Source: Pontederia crassipes
Lineage: Eukaryota > Streptophyta > Magnoliopsida > Commelinales > Pontederiaceae
DNA length: 64,000 bases
Direction: 5' to 3'
NCBI GenBank assembly: GCA_030549335.1
Contig: CM060187.1
Span: forward strand, 50,550,203 to 50,614,202
Each line of letters opens with the position of its first letter. Within the stretch, counting starts at the first letter, position 1. The translations under genes and the position numbers were made by a program. Below are positions 1 through 11,319 of the stretch, piece by piece. The notes beneath the pieces are model-generated. The model was not told the origin of the DNA, ran no database searches, and was given only the letters and a program-made list of their open reading frames with translations.

Positions 1-108
1 CTTCAATTTAAATATTATATTCTGCTGTTTTGATTGAGATATAATTTTATGAAATCATTTGCTAAAATTCCACAGCGATCTATGACATAGTGTTTACTAT
101 TTATGTAG

Positions 109-2213
109 TCATGCAATTCGGGGGCCAACATCCTGGAGGTCTCGGGGTTCCTGCCATGGGCATGGCTCTTCCTGGCTTTGTTGCTCGTCCGCAGATTGGT
201 TATGGCAATTCTGAGATGACTTGGTATGTTAGACTGCTGACATGTTGCTATTGGTTTTCAAGTTGTTGTTGCCCCTTCAGCTTTTTATCAGCTATGCAGA
301 CATTTCTGTTGTATGTTCTTGAAATGGGCTGAGAACCAGTTGGCACTCAACTCCATCTTCTTCTAGTCCCTTCCTGCAATTGCTTTTCAACAAATTTTGT
401 GTGATTTTTCTGGTGCATACCCTCTTCACTTCTATATTCTTCAGGAGAGAATAATGTTCCTTCACTGGTTCAAGTCACAAGTGTTTTTCCAAATGGTTCC
501 GGTTATTGTACTCTGCATGGAAGATTCATAATCCACCAAATTAAACATTTGAGTTATATATAAATATGGTCGCATTTTTATAACCTGCATATTAATTGTA
601 AAAAACACACATGAAGAGAAAGTTAAAGTTTGATAAAATATTGCTCAATGTGCTTTTATTATTGATTTTTTTGTAATTGTTGATATTACTGTATGAAATC
701 ATTTTGCTAAAGGTTTAATAGTGAGTGTCAAATTGTCAATTATCCTTGTAAAATGATTTTATTATTGAAACTTCTCTAATTGTTGTCACTTACCAGAATG
801 AAGTGTAAAGAACTCTTTTTATTTTAGCACTTACCATTAACAGTTGGAAGTGTTATTTTCTGTTTCCTCCTCTTGCATGCCATACTAAGCTTCTTTCCTA
901 AACGTTGATGCCTTTTTTGAGGAAAAATCGTCATGTTGATTTAGGGTTCCTGTACTGGCTGGTGGTGCTGGGCCTTTGGGGTCATCTTATCCATATATAA
1001 CACTTGATGGTAGTTTTTATACACGTCCGCCGGGTCAACTTTCACCGTCCACTGCTGCAAGGTCTCATTCTAGTTTATGCTCTTTTATATACTTTTTTGG
1101 AAGACACTTTATCTAATCTTTTATTTTTTGCATTATAATCTCAACAAATAATAGAAAAGCATATTTTTCTATCTAATTACTTTTTCCTCTAGATTGTTCG
1201 TTGGCATTTCTTTTAATTCACGCCTCCAAACAGGAATGAATAGAATGATTTGATCATGTGATGACATGTGCATTTTTTAGCAGTTTGATCATTTTTTTCC
1301 AAAAGACGTTTTCTAGATTCCTATAGAGTATAGCAGCGTTGTGTCGTATGAAAATATTTAATTATATCCTAGTTGATCCTTCAGTGGAACACCATGCATT
1401 GGAAAGTATTTAAGACTCCTTTTGAGATTAAAGGTACTGCTAGATAAAACCAAATTAAAGCTGTGTATTATGTGGGTGACCACTCAAAAAAAAGAAAAAT
1501 TATTGCGGGTAGGCAGTGGGAGATGTTACCTAGAGAATTGAAAGGGCATCTTGGAAGGCTATTATAAGCATACTTGGAAAGCAGCTCCTGGCTTAGGTTG
1601 CACTATCTCCTTCAAATTCATGCCATTTTTTTATTTTAGCAATCTGAATATTCTACGCAATGAGGGTTTGATTTCTATGCTTGCTTCAGTACTTTGACGA
1701 GTAATACTGTTGTATTTTCCTTTTTAAAAAACTTTATTATTATTATTAGTATTATTATTATATATTGCCTACCACCATAATGCTTTTTTTAGTCAACCAA
1801 ATGTCAACTATACATTTATGGTGTATTGTTTCTAATATTCAATGTTCGTCTCATGCTCAGAGATGCGACTACAAGTAAACAAACTACTCCAAAGCCTTCA
1901 CAACCTGGTAGACTTTTACTTATCTGATTGACTCTTTTATTTTCGTAAGCATATTTTCTGGGCTGCATTCTCTTTTGATAAACATAGTGAGTTAGCTAGT
2001 TGTCATCACTTTTCTTCCTTCATTTGTTTTATCCAGAGATTGGGAATGAAGAATTTGCGCAACGCCAAAACAAACCACGTAGGCAAGTCGTCACTTTATT
2101 CTCAATTTCCAACACCCTATACCCACAATTATGGTTCTTTCTTGTTCATATTTAAATGGGTTTTTGCAATGTTACCATTGAACAGGTATTCAGAGATGAA
2201 CTTTGGTCAGTGA
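109..2213 (+). CDS. CASC3/Barentsz (MLN51)-like protein, C-terminal end, partial
   Basis: This is the 3' part of a gene that begins before the window. I join five exons: 109-223, 945-1061, 1861-1907, 2037-2082 and 2186-2213 (TGA). Codon phase is kept at every junction. The peptide contains GGQHPGGLGVPAMGMALPG, then a segment with SSYPYITLDGSFYTRPPGQ, then NKPRR, and ends SEMNFGQ. These Gly/Pro-rich motifs match, from memory, the C-terminal tail of plant CASC3/Barentsz proteins, which bind eIF4A-III in the exon junction complex and act in mRNA localisation and nonsense-mediated decay. The conserved SELOR core would lie upstream and is not visible. The fourth intron starts with AG|GCAAGT (GC at 2083-2084) and ends CAG at 2185, so it is a GC-AG intron. 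Family assignment is fairly sure; exon borders are inferred by hand. Confidence 0.8.
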
Positions 2214-2654
2214 AGGACAGATTTGGGAAAATTACTTGAATAAGCAGCTAGGTCAGTTGGTACTTGGTTTTCTTGTTTTTGCTGAACGTCTCCTACTTTA
2301 TCAGTTGATTTTTGCCACTGATGCTAGAATGTTTGTTTTCCAGACCCAATCAGATACCCGTGTGATCTTCAGTTTTCTGATTCAGACAGCCGTTTATTGA
2401 GAGATATTATTGCTATGTATGTGCTGTTACTTCTTCTAACCTGAATTTCACAATTGCATTCTATGATTTTTTTCTCCTGCTTTTAGTGATAAAAGTGAAA
2501 ACCCATATACTGCAGGATTCATGTAGCATTTAAGATTGGAACAGCAATAACTTTTTGCTGTCTTCAAGTTGGTTAGGAATGCTGCTACCAAACAGTTGCT
2601 TAGTTTTATTTTGTGGAAAGAAAACTATTATAAAATAATGTGCGTATCAGAAAG

Positions 2655-3114
2655 AAGTAGGAGAAGAGACTTACATATGAAACAATTTATTAAACAATTT
2701 ATTCTATCGTACTGCTATAAGACCGGCAGTGTTATATGGTAGTGAATGTTGGGCTATGAATGGACAACATGAACGTAAAGTGGGGGTAGCCGATGTTGAG
2801 ATGGATGTGTGGTCATACAAGATTATATAAGATTAGAAATGACCATATACGTGAACGAGTCGGAGTGGCTCCTATTAGTGCGAAAATGGTAGAGAATCGT
2901 TTGAGATGGTTTAGTCATGTTCAGAGAAGACCATTAGATGCGTCAGTAAGAAGAGTAGATCACATAATCTGGAGTCCGATTAAAAGAGGGAGAGGGAGGC
3001 CAGGGCGGAATATACCGAAAGGTTTGGTTACTAATAGAACGGAATGACGTCGTATGATCCATGTAGCCGACCCCACCTAGTGGGATAAGGCTTTGTTGTT
3101 GTTGTTGTTATTGT
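2655..3114 (+). mobile_element. 5'-truncated RTE-type LINE, 3' end
   Basis: A fragment of a non-LTR retrotransposon in plus orientation. Its translation includes AIRPAVLYGSECWAM and, in a shifted frame from about 2793, LRWMCGHTRLYKIRNDHIRE followed by LRWFSHVQRRP, typical of the C-terminal end of plant RTE-clade reverse transcriptases. The change of frame near 2785 shows it is dead. The 3' tail has the RTE 3' motif GTAGCCGACCCCACCTAGTG and ends in (TTG)n. A 16-bp exact target-site duplication, TGTGCGTATCAGAAAG, flanks it at 2639-2654 and 3115-3130. The exact 5' truncation point is uncertain by some tens of bases. Confidence 0.85.
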
Positions 3115-3418
3115 TGTGCGTATCAGAAAGCAAGAATCAAAGGGATGAGTCACTTTAGATGAAATATGCTTTATTAGGAAACTTGTGAAGAAAAAATACT
3201 TGGGCAAAGAGATTGTCAGTATCTGAGATGTTTCGGGCAAAATACTCTCCTCATGGTCCTTGTACTTGTGGGATTCTGAGTATTACATAAGTTCATGTGT
3301 TGTTTAGTTGCCACTCCTTAGAGAAATCCTTTTTGGAATCTCCCTAAACATGTACCGTGGGAATAACTTCTGATTCAGATATCAGTGTATATCATATCCA
3401 GCCAATTTCATCTTGTCA

Positions 3419-3659
3419 GCCTGACATCTCTCCCTCACAAAAAATGACACGATTGCGCTGGAGCCGGATGGCCCAGGCACCGGCCCAAAAAGTCGCCACA
3501 GGAAGTCTCCAATCCGATCCCTGTTTGCCAAGTCTCCTCATGCCCTGCCAAAAGTCTGCCGCCACTGAGGGAACGCCACCCGTAATGCTCGACTGAGACC
3601 ATACCTCGATGACACCTAACTGGTGGTCATCCTTTCTCTTCTCAAAAAAAAAAAAAAAA
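3419..3659 (+). mobile_element. Poly(A)-tailed retroposon of unknown family (SINE or retrocopy)
   Basis: A GC-richer block of about 225 bp ends in a run of 16 A at 3644-3659. It is bracketed by near-identical direct repeats: TTCATCTTGTCA at 3407-3418 and TTCATCCTGTCA at 3660-3671 (11 of 12 match). Poly(A) plus a target-site duplication is the signature of LINE-mediated retroposition. I do not recognise the body: no convincing tRNA-type A/B boxes and no known protein. It could be a SINE, or a retrocopy of an mRNA or non-coding RNA fragment. Confidence 0.65.
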
Positions 3660-5000
3660 TTCATCCTGTCATGTTTGCAGTTCTAGATTGATCACAAGTT
3701 AGAACTTAGATCTCTCGGTCGCACTCAATGTTGTAGTAGTACATTCATGATTCATCCATTGGATTATCCATGATCTACCTATCTGGTTTATCCTTTGATT
3801 ATTGATTTATTTCCGATTTGCTCTTACGCATGGTTCCGCTCGGAAGTTGGTAGGATTATAGAATGCCTGTTTTCGGGGATCCTAGCCACTAGCCAGAAGT
3901 ATGGATTGTGTTTGGCATCTTGTAAGGCATCATATTAAGCTTTTAGTATACTATTATATGAAGTTGGCAGTCACAAAAATATGTCGTTGTCATCCTCTGC
4001 GTATTATTATTACATGGTAATATGTTCTCAAACAAAAATTATTACATGGTAATATGCTTGAAAAAAAAATACATGGTAATATTATCTTCTGTAAGTGTGC
4101 TTTACATCAACTTTGTTATGTAAAATATTTTGTGTTTCCTGCAGTTGTTTAAACGCCTATTCTTGCTGTGAACAATGAAGATGACCATTTCGCAGCAGGA
4201 TTGGGTAGCATCGATGTGCTTGATCTGTGGTGAGACATTGTATTCAATCTTTCTATGGAACCTTAGTTTCACGATTTTCAATGTGATTCACCTTTCTATT
4301 CATCGCTGTGCAGGTGTGCATAGTTGTGACCCTTCCTTTTAAGAGGTTTTAAAAAAAAAGTAAGGTTTGAGAAATAAAGGTGCTGTTGGGTAGTTAGGTT
4401 GGCTTGTTTTTGTGTGTGATTTATGGGGCTATCATGGTCGATCACATTGCTGTCTCAAGTGCTACGCTTTTAGTTGGTCGTTGTCTAGGCTTCAGATGCA
4501 ACTTTTTTGCAACGGAGTGTTGTTTTTGCTTGCTTAACGTTCCTAATATGTCTTTTAGTTGGGACTTATTCGTGGGCTAGAAAAAAGATGCCCTCTTGAA
4601 ATACCATATAAAGTTGTTGATAGCATGTTTCCAGTTAGCTCTTCATGTTTAATAATTCTATTATCTTGGAAAATGCGATTCTCAGTTCGGAACTTAGAAC
4701 GATGGATAAGATTAGGCAACTAAATACCCAATGCTATGTTTTTTTTCTGATTTCGGTGTTGTTCCAAATAAACAGCTGCATTGGTAGTCTTTTTTTTCTC
4801 TCTTCCTCCAAAGATATTTTTTTTTGTCTGATTGTATACAATAAAAGGAAACAATTGTTTGAGCTGAAAAAAGTTTGAGTGTTAAAAAAAAATCCAAAAA
4901 GTTGAAAAGCTGAAATGTGTTGCATGATCGTCAATTCATCACTCGTTTCTCTGCCACTGGCAGTGTGGGTAGGGGGATGCTGACCAACCACAGCGCTCCT

Positions 5001-7459
5001 GCGTTTGGTTGGAGTGTTATTATTGGAGTACTCGAGTTGGTCTGGTAAGTTTGGCGATGGAAGTCGAAGATTAGATAAAACAAAATTAAAACTGATACTC
5101 CTTTAATTTAATAGATTAGTTATGGCGATGTGTTTAGATAAAAGTAAATAATACTGTCTCACGTGTTTAAATATTATTCGACTTTTCTAATTTGTATAAT
5201 AAAAATTATTTAACTTTTATTTAGTTTGATAGATTACTTATGGCGGTGTGTTTAAACAGAAGTAGAATAAAAAATGGAATAATAAAGTTTGGATAGAAAT
5301 AAAATTTATAATAAGAATCGATGAAGGGGAGAGACCGCAGGGAAGAAAAAGTGACTAAAGTAGAGAAAACACTGGTGGACGGAACTATGAACCTCGGGTT
5401 GTTCTCAGGGTTGGTTAAATCCATATTCTGATAGTGTAGGGCAGAATCATCGTAATTAGTTCAATTTGTCCAAGTCCCGATTGTCAAAATTCGGTTTATT
5501 GGAGCAACAGTTGGCAACCTAATCTTCTGGTTAGGCTGTGTCCTTTCTTACTTTCTTCTTTCCAGATTTATTCTGTGCGAACAATTCTCTGAGTTTTTCC
5601 AAATCGTTTACTGTTCAGGTTGTCCTGTCAATAAGACTATAACTAATTGCAACCATATGTATGCTTGTTCTCATATTCCATGTGCTTTGTCCAAGTAGAA
5701 AAAAGTGAGGCGAGTAACCAGTACCTGCCTATCTACTACAGTGACTCATCGCATTTACGGTGAATTAAAAAAAAAGGACAAAAACATATATTAGTTTACT
5801 TCCGTAATTTGAGCAAAAGAAATGTATATATATACTGTCTCACGTGTATTGCTCAACACATGAATGCACAAGCGATACCCATTATGCGGATTTTAAGAAG
5901 TATTTTCTCAGGCCAAAAGAGAAAAAAAAAAGGTTCCAAAAGGTCCGACAAGAAAGTATTTTTTTCCGTTATTTAAAGTCTCAAAATTCATCAATTACTT
6001 CGTTTGTAGTAAGAGAAGGAACCACATATAACCCTTCGAACTTTTGAATCTTTTAATGTATATGCATATATGCAAATATGTTAATTTCGAAACCAAATTT
6101 ATTATGATTCCTTAAATATTTACACTATTATTATGCTATTAAAACATATAAAGATATCTTGAGCTTAAATCCTCTTGTAATAATATATATTTTTACTTTA
6201 GCATAATATACATAAGACCTCGAACTATACATTTTTTTTCTTTTTTTCTTTTATGAATTTTAATTTATTTCTAATTTTTACTGTACCAGTAAAACCCTTT
6301 CTATTAATGTAAAAGGAAGCCTTCAACCTCCATCGCTAATAGATGAGATGAGCTATTATGAGTTGGTGGGGCCACCGATCGAGAGCATTCCTATCCGGAA
6401 TTGAAGCCACCATGTTAATGTCAGTTTTCCCCAGCACGACCACGATCCACATGCACTCCATCGACCAATCGATTCCAATTCCAACATCAAGTTCATGTGG
6501 AAGCCTCGTATTCTCCTTTTGGCAGGCAGCACCGCGTCATATGCGTTGTATCAAATTAACTTATCCACAATCTGCTGCTCCTCGCATCTATTTGCCAACA
6601 ATTAATTAATTCCAGGGAAAGGCAACGCAACTAAAGATGAAGGATTAAATTTTGTCAGAAGCTAAGTGAAAAAGAAAATGGACTACTAGTGATAATACAT
6701 ACATACATACACACATATCATATATATATATATAAACATATTTTGTCTAAAGACTTTGATGTCATTAATCTCTTACGATAAACTCGACGAGGCTTTAACC
6801 GTAAAAAAAGTTACTAAAATATTTACATATCACATGTTAGCATCAAAGTTTATGGAATATGGTAAAATATAAAGGAAATATGCCACTTTCCATTCTCTTC
6901 TTTCTTTTTCGTTTATGGTTTATCTTTTTATGGCTCAACAAGTTTTTTTATAGTTTTCAACTCACCATCCACTCTAGAATCTGGACTCTACCTGATACAA
7001 AAGAGAAAAAAAATACAAGTTTTACAATTAAAAATTAGTTGGTGCAATTGTTAAGCCGAATTATTTGCTCTTTCATCTCGATTGTGAATTAGTCTGATGC
7101 TAATGCTAATAATTCTAAACATCCAAAAAGTTTGACAGGGGTATTTGAAAAAAGTTTTACAATTAAATGATAATGTCATCCTATTTGTTCACGTAAAAAA
7201 ACATGTTAACGGATTAAGATACAATAAATATGGACTAGTTAATTATTACGAGATATGTTTTGAAAATCTTAATTCAACCCAGTAGGCAGTAACTAACTGA
7301 GAAAGCAGTACTTTGCTCACACGAGGTTGCACCCTCTTGACCTCTGCCAGTCTTCCAGGATTTTGACTCTCAGTGTGCACCCTTCTTGACTCATTAGGAA
7401 TGTTCTCTGTCGTCTGAGATGTCAAGAAAGGTGGCGACTGGCGTCGTGAGGTGCTAATT

Positions 7460-7460
<1 letters not shown>
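5001..7460. other. Intergenic, AT-rich; no gene recognised
   Basis: No convincing ORF was found. An old direct duplication of about 40 bp, each copy containing ATAGATTA followed by TTATGGCG.TGTGTTTA, lies at about 5105-5145 and 5223-5263 (offset 118). TA/CA-type simple repeats occur at about 6700-6735. Three W-box-like cores near 7338-7391 are listed separately. Confidence 0.4.
7338..7391 (+). promoter_or_regulatory. W-box cluster upstream of the HMA gene
   Basis: Three TTGAC(C/T) cores lie at 7338-7343, 7362-7367 and 7386-7391, within 55 bp and about 155-210 bp before the start codon of the HMA-domain gene. W-boxes are WRKY-factor sites. The last one overlaps TGACTCA, a bZIP-type site. The spacing is seen; function is inferred. 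Confidence 0.3.

Positions 7461-7527
<67 letters not shown>
7461..7527. repeat. (CT)n microsatellite in the HMA gene leader
   Basis: Uninterrupted CT dinucleotides, about 33 units, end 17 bp before the ATG at 7545. Pyrimidine-rich leaders of this kind are common in plant genes. The antisense reading yields only an RE-dipeptide artefact. Confidence 0.97.
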
Positions 7528-7530
<3 letters not shown>

Positions 7531-7544
7531 TCGTAGCTTTCAGA

Positions 7545-8098
7545 ATGGGGAGGAGATCGGGACTGGAGAGGGTACTGGAGTGCTTCGCTCTCTCCGTCTG
7601 TTCTCCGTGTTCTTGTGTCTGCATTAGGACTCCGGAGGAGGAAGGCGAGGGAGCTGTTCAGGAGCGGAAGGCGTTGTTGCAGAGCCATTTCGATCAGATT
7701 CTAAAGCTCAGGGACATTTTTGACGGCAACAAGACGCTGGCTTTCCATTTCCAACCCAAGGTTTGTCAATAAACCTTCTTAACGTACTGATCTTGTCTAA
7801 TTCTTCACCAAATACGGTGAGGACTAGGAGTCCTGATAAATCAGACGTGTTCACTTTGATGTTTCCTCAGTGTTAAATTGTTTTGAGCAAAATTACTCAA
7901 TCCATTAATCAGGAGTCTTATTATACCTGTACGTATAAATAACAACAAGTCTTAATGTTAATCATCACACATGATCTTGGTGAGCGAGTTGTGCAGACTG
8001 GTCTTGAGGGTGTCTATGCACTGCAATGGATGCGCTAGGAAAGTCGAGAAGCACATCTCCAAGATGGAAGGTACAGTTTTCCTTTTACTACATACGGA

Positions 8099-8169
<71 letters not shown>

Positions 8170-8706
8170 ACCATGAACTCATGGAGTATAATCTTCATGT
8201 GCCAGTACTTAATACAGGAACAGTGCCGCATTTGTCTTTTAACTCTTTCACCAAACTGAGAAACTCAGCACTAAAAGTAAAAATAACTGTACGTGAATTC
8301 TGTTGCAAGTTTCACTAATCCATCGTATTGCTCAGTAACGGGGAATTACTAGGAGAAAAACTTTATATAATAAATGTTATTTTGCTATTGCTTCAGCTAA
8401 CTAAGCCCTGCATTTTGGTTCCTGTTTTCCATTCTCACTTTTTGACACCATTTACTTCCTAAATATCACCGAATATATGTTTTTTTCTTCAACTTGTCTT
8501 AAACTCTCAACCAAAAAAATGAAAAGAAGAATTCTGATTTTATCTGTTTAGCAAATTTGACAAACTCAATCTCCCTTGCAGGCGTGACCTCGTTTGAGGT
8601 GGACTTGGAGAACAAGAAGGTGGTGGTCATTGGGGACATAACCCCTTTTGAAGTATTGGAGAGCGTATCGAAGATTAAATTTGCAGAACTCTTGTTGGGA
8701 CCTTAA
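7545..8706 (+). CDS. Small heavy-metal-associated (HMA) domain protein, NaKR-like
   Basis: Three exons are proposed: 7545-7760, 7989-8070 and 8582-8706 (TAA), giving about 140 residues. The N-terminus MGRRSGLERVLECFALSVC is Cys-rich. The C-terminal half is an HMA ferredoxin-like fold: LRVSMHCNGCARKVEKHISK carries the metal-binding MxCxxC (Cys84 and Cys87 in this model), followed by EGVTSFEVDLENKKVVVIGD and the final strand ending FAELLLGP. This matches the SODIUM POTASSIUM ROOT DEFECTIVE/HMA group. There is no C-terminal CaaX box, so it is not an isoprenylated HIPP. The intron 1 acceptor is uncertain: the best-looking CAG, at 7994-7996, would shift the frame, so I used the weaker GAG at 7986-7988 to keep phase 0. 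Family confident, exon 2 start not. Confidence 0.72.
8102..8166. repeat. (CT)n microsatellite in HMA gene intron 2
   Basis: About 32 CT units on the sense strand, starting about 30 bp after the intron 2 donor at 8071. It has the same motif and orientation as the leader repeat of the same gene. Confidence 0.97.
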
Positions 8707-9301
8707 TGTCTGCATATGGAAACCTTCTCATTTTGCCACATTTTTCTTGAAAAAAAGAAATCATGCGTCGTCTGAAGAAGAAAACATTTACAGTAGAACA
8801 GAACTGCAATGGAAATCATATCTGTTACCCTGTTCATGTGAGTCTGCATTATTTATCAGGGTTTCACTTAGTGTTCAGAGTTCTCCTCCATTCTTAATCG
8901 TAGAATTTGAGAGTATGGGACATTGTTGTTGTTGCTTCAGCTATAATAGTTGGATTATTGTTGGATATATAGTTTCCATTATCTTCTACAGAAGAGGCAG
9001 AGTACATGAGTTTACGGACAGTATAAAATTCTCATTCATTAATGGAGTGGAATCTAGAAATCGTTCTGTAGGGTAAATTTTTAAGCTTCGAAGTCTCAAG
9101 AAGACGAGGCTTGTCGTCTGTTCTCTGGCCATGACAAACCATGTCAATTCTAAAGGACTGTTTCTTTATTGCTCTTGCTTCAATTATGAGCTGTCGACAT
9201 AAATACACCATGGACCTCCTCAAGCGAGCGATTCATTTCATGAATTAAAAGGAGCTGATGGTTAGGGTCAATAATTTCGGTGTCAAACTTGAACAATATA
9301 C

Positions 9302-9470
9302 AACAACAACAAAACATTATCCCACTAGGTGGGGTCGACTACATGGATCATACGACGCCATTCCGTTCTATATTCGTTGATCCATGTTTCGACAGGATTT
9401 TACGCTGGCTGTCGATGCCTAACACAATCCTCCTCCTTTATCCGAGCTTGAGATCGGCTATAAAACATAG
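9302..9470 (-). mobile_element. RTE-type LINE 3' tail, minus strand
   Basis: A 169-bp insertion contains the reverse complement of the RTE 3' end: (CAA)n, then CCCACTAGGTGGGGTCGACT, then GATCATACGACG. It shares this tail with the copy at 2655-3114. A 20-bp exact target-site duplication, GTCAAACTTGAACAATATAC, flanks it at 9282-9301 and 9471-9490. Only 3'-UTR-type sequence is present, so it is a strongly 5'-truncated copy. Confidence 0.88.
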
Positions 9471-9700
9471 GTCAAACTTGAACAATATACATATCATAAT
9501 AATTATTAATATGTGGTCACAACCTAATTGCGAGCTTCAGATTTTATAGTGCACATGTTTATTTTTGGCCAAGTATGGTGGCACATGTTTCACTTTGGAG
9601 ATATTTTATGGACGTGTAAGACTTGAATATTTACTTTAAAAAAAATTAAAACGGTCGAAATATGTGCATTACAGCTTCAGGGATAACATGTATATATGAA

Positions 9701-9703
<3 letters not shown>

Positions 9704-9775
<72 letters not shown>
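9704..9775. repeat. (AT)n microsatellite
   Basis: About 36 uninterrupted AT units, followed by GCCCGCCG. Confidence 0.97.
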
Positions 9776-9778
<3 letters not shown>

Positions 9779-10007
9779 CGCCGCTTAGATTGCCACCATC
9801 CATTTTTTAGAAAATAAAAGTGCGTGATGGGTTCCGCAAGTGTCGCACGTTGGTGCACACGGGTTTTGCTCAAATTGACGAGTGATTTATTAAGGTGGAA
9901 ACAAAACCCGAACGAATCGGGACGTAATAGATTAATAAATAATGTTTCACTTGGTGCGTACATCAAATTAAAGTTTTTGGTCGTCACTTATCACAAGTAT
10001 ATAAGAA

Positions 10008-10009
<2 letters not shown>

Positions 10010-10047
<38 letters not shown>
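10010..10047. repeat. (AT)n microsatellite
   Basis: About 19 AT units ending in a short CA run. Confidence 0.95.
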
Positions 10048-10053
<6 letters not shown>

Positions 10054-10127
10054 TACATAAAGCAAAAGAAATTAATAAGAAAACGAATTAATAAGACTTC
10101 TAGAAAAGAAGATAGCCTAAGTCTAAG

Positions 10128-10288
10128 ATTTGTATAAATATTTTATTGAATGAAAATTATTTTTTAAAATTAAATAATTACATATTTGTATAAAACTATT
10201 TATATTAATAAAAAATAATTACTTATGGTACAATAACTGACTTTTTTGAAAAAAAATTATAAGTTGTTTATAAGTTTAATCAAACAGG
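10128..10288. mobile_element. Degenerate MITE, related to the copy at 50997-51312
   Basis: AT-rich sequence with the ordered motifs TATTTTATTGAATGAAA, AATTACATATTTGTATAAAA, then TATAAGTT.TTTATAAGTTT and CAAACAGG. The same order occurs in the better copy at 50997-51312. The left terminal repeat is not recognisable. No coding capacity. Confidence 0.4.
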
Positions 10289-10299
10289 GTTAATCATCG

Positions 10300-11310
10300 A
10301 GTTACAAAACCTGGGTCGAATCCAACATCTCCCTCTGGGCCATATCCGATTTTAGGTGCACCAATAGAATCTAGGCCCAAAATGTTGCCCAGAATAAAAG
10401 CCCAAGACCTTTTCACAGTACACCCGTCAGTGATGGCCCGGAAGCCACGTTGTGAAATATGAGATTTTTTTTTTCCTCTCTTTTGTAACTATACGTAACA
10501 GCGGAAGCGAGAGGACATTTTAAATTAATGGCGAATTGGCGATGGAACTTGGAAGACGTCAAACTAATACAGCAGAGCAGAGTCGAAGACATGGACACCT
10601 TTGCGTACGCCCGCGTGACACCCGTCCTCCTCGTCCACATGTCCCTGTCCCAAGGACCACACAAAACGTAGCACCCGAGGCGTTGCAATTAAAACAAGAT
10701 ATATTTCAGAAACGGTTAGGGTAAGGTTAAGGTGAAATTGCAAGGGGATCCTTCTTGAGTTTGGGTCACTAAAAAATATAAAAGCATTTATTAAAAGTTT
10801 TTAACTATAGAAAAAAGTATTGTTAATTTTATAATGAATATAATTTTGTATAATTATTGTGTTGACCTTTAAAACTGTTATTATAAAAGAAATAATAAAA
10901 AAATATATGTATATTCCTTGCTATTGATATCTGTACGCGTATATGGTCATTAAACCTTATTATATATATAATGCTTGATAATATTGAATACAGAAAAAAA
11001 CATTATTTTTTTTATTATTCTAACTGTTTTGATATTTATTAGACATATTTTCTTTACACACTACTCACTTTTCTTTGGACTTATCTGAGTATATCCAGGG
11101 GATGAATAAATAATATAACAAATTATCCAATACAGATACGTACATAACATTTCATTGTCAAAATATAAATATAATTGTTATCTTTGATTTCTTATTTTAA
11201 AAAGTACTATAATTCTTTGAAAATTTTACGACTTTCACGTGTTCTGTAAAAAAATCTTGCATATTTTGTAGTCTTGACGTTGACACGTCAGCTTGTAAAT
11301 GGAGGTGATG
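10300..11310. other. Intergenic; no gene recognised
   Basis: Mostly AT-rich. About 10420-10700 is GC-richer (includes CACCCGTCCTCCTCGTCCAC) and may be a relic of low-copy sequence, but neither strand gives a product I recognise. Confidence 0.3.
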
Positions 11311-11319
11311 ATATTATTT

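Larger units (their letters stand above)
2214..5000 (+). other. 3' flank / possible long 3' UTR of the Barentsz-like gene
   Basis: No coding region is supported here. About 4145-4231 looks like an exon: it follows TTTCCTGCAG, has higher GC than its flanks and is followed by GTGAGAC; another CAG|GT stands at about 4313. This could be a spliced 3' UTR, but nothing in the window proves it. The stretch contains the two retroposon insertions listed separately. Confidence 0.25.

Noticed and set aside
2203-2400. A 65-codon ORF just after the Barentsz-like stop
   Set aside because: It starts inside the last exon in another frame and has no family likeness; it is probably 3' UTR or intron.
7422-8182. 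ORFs with long Arg-Glu or Leu-Ser dipeptide runs
   Set aside because: Translations of CT microsatellites, extended by chance.
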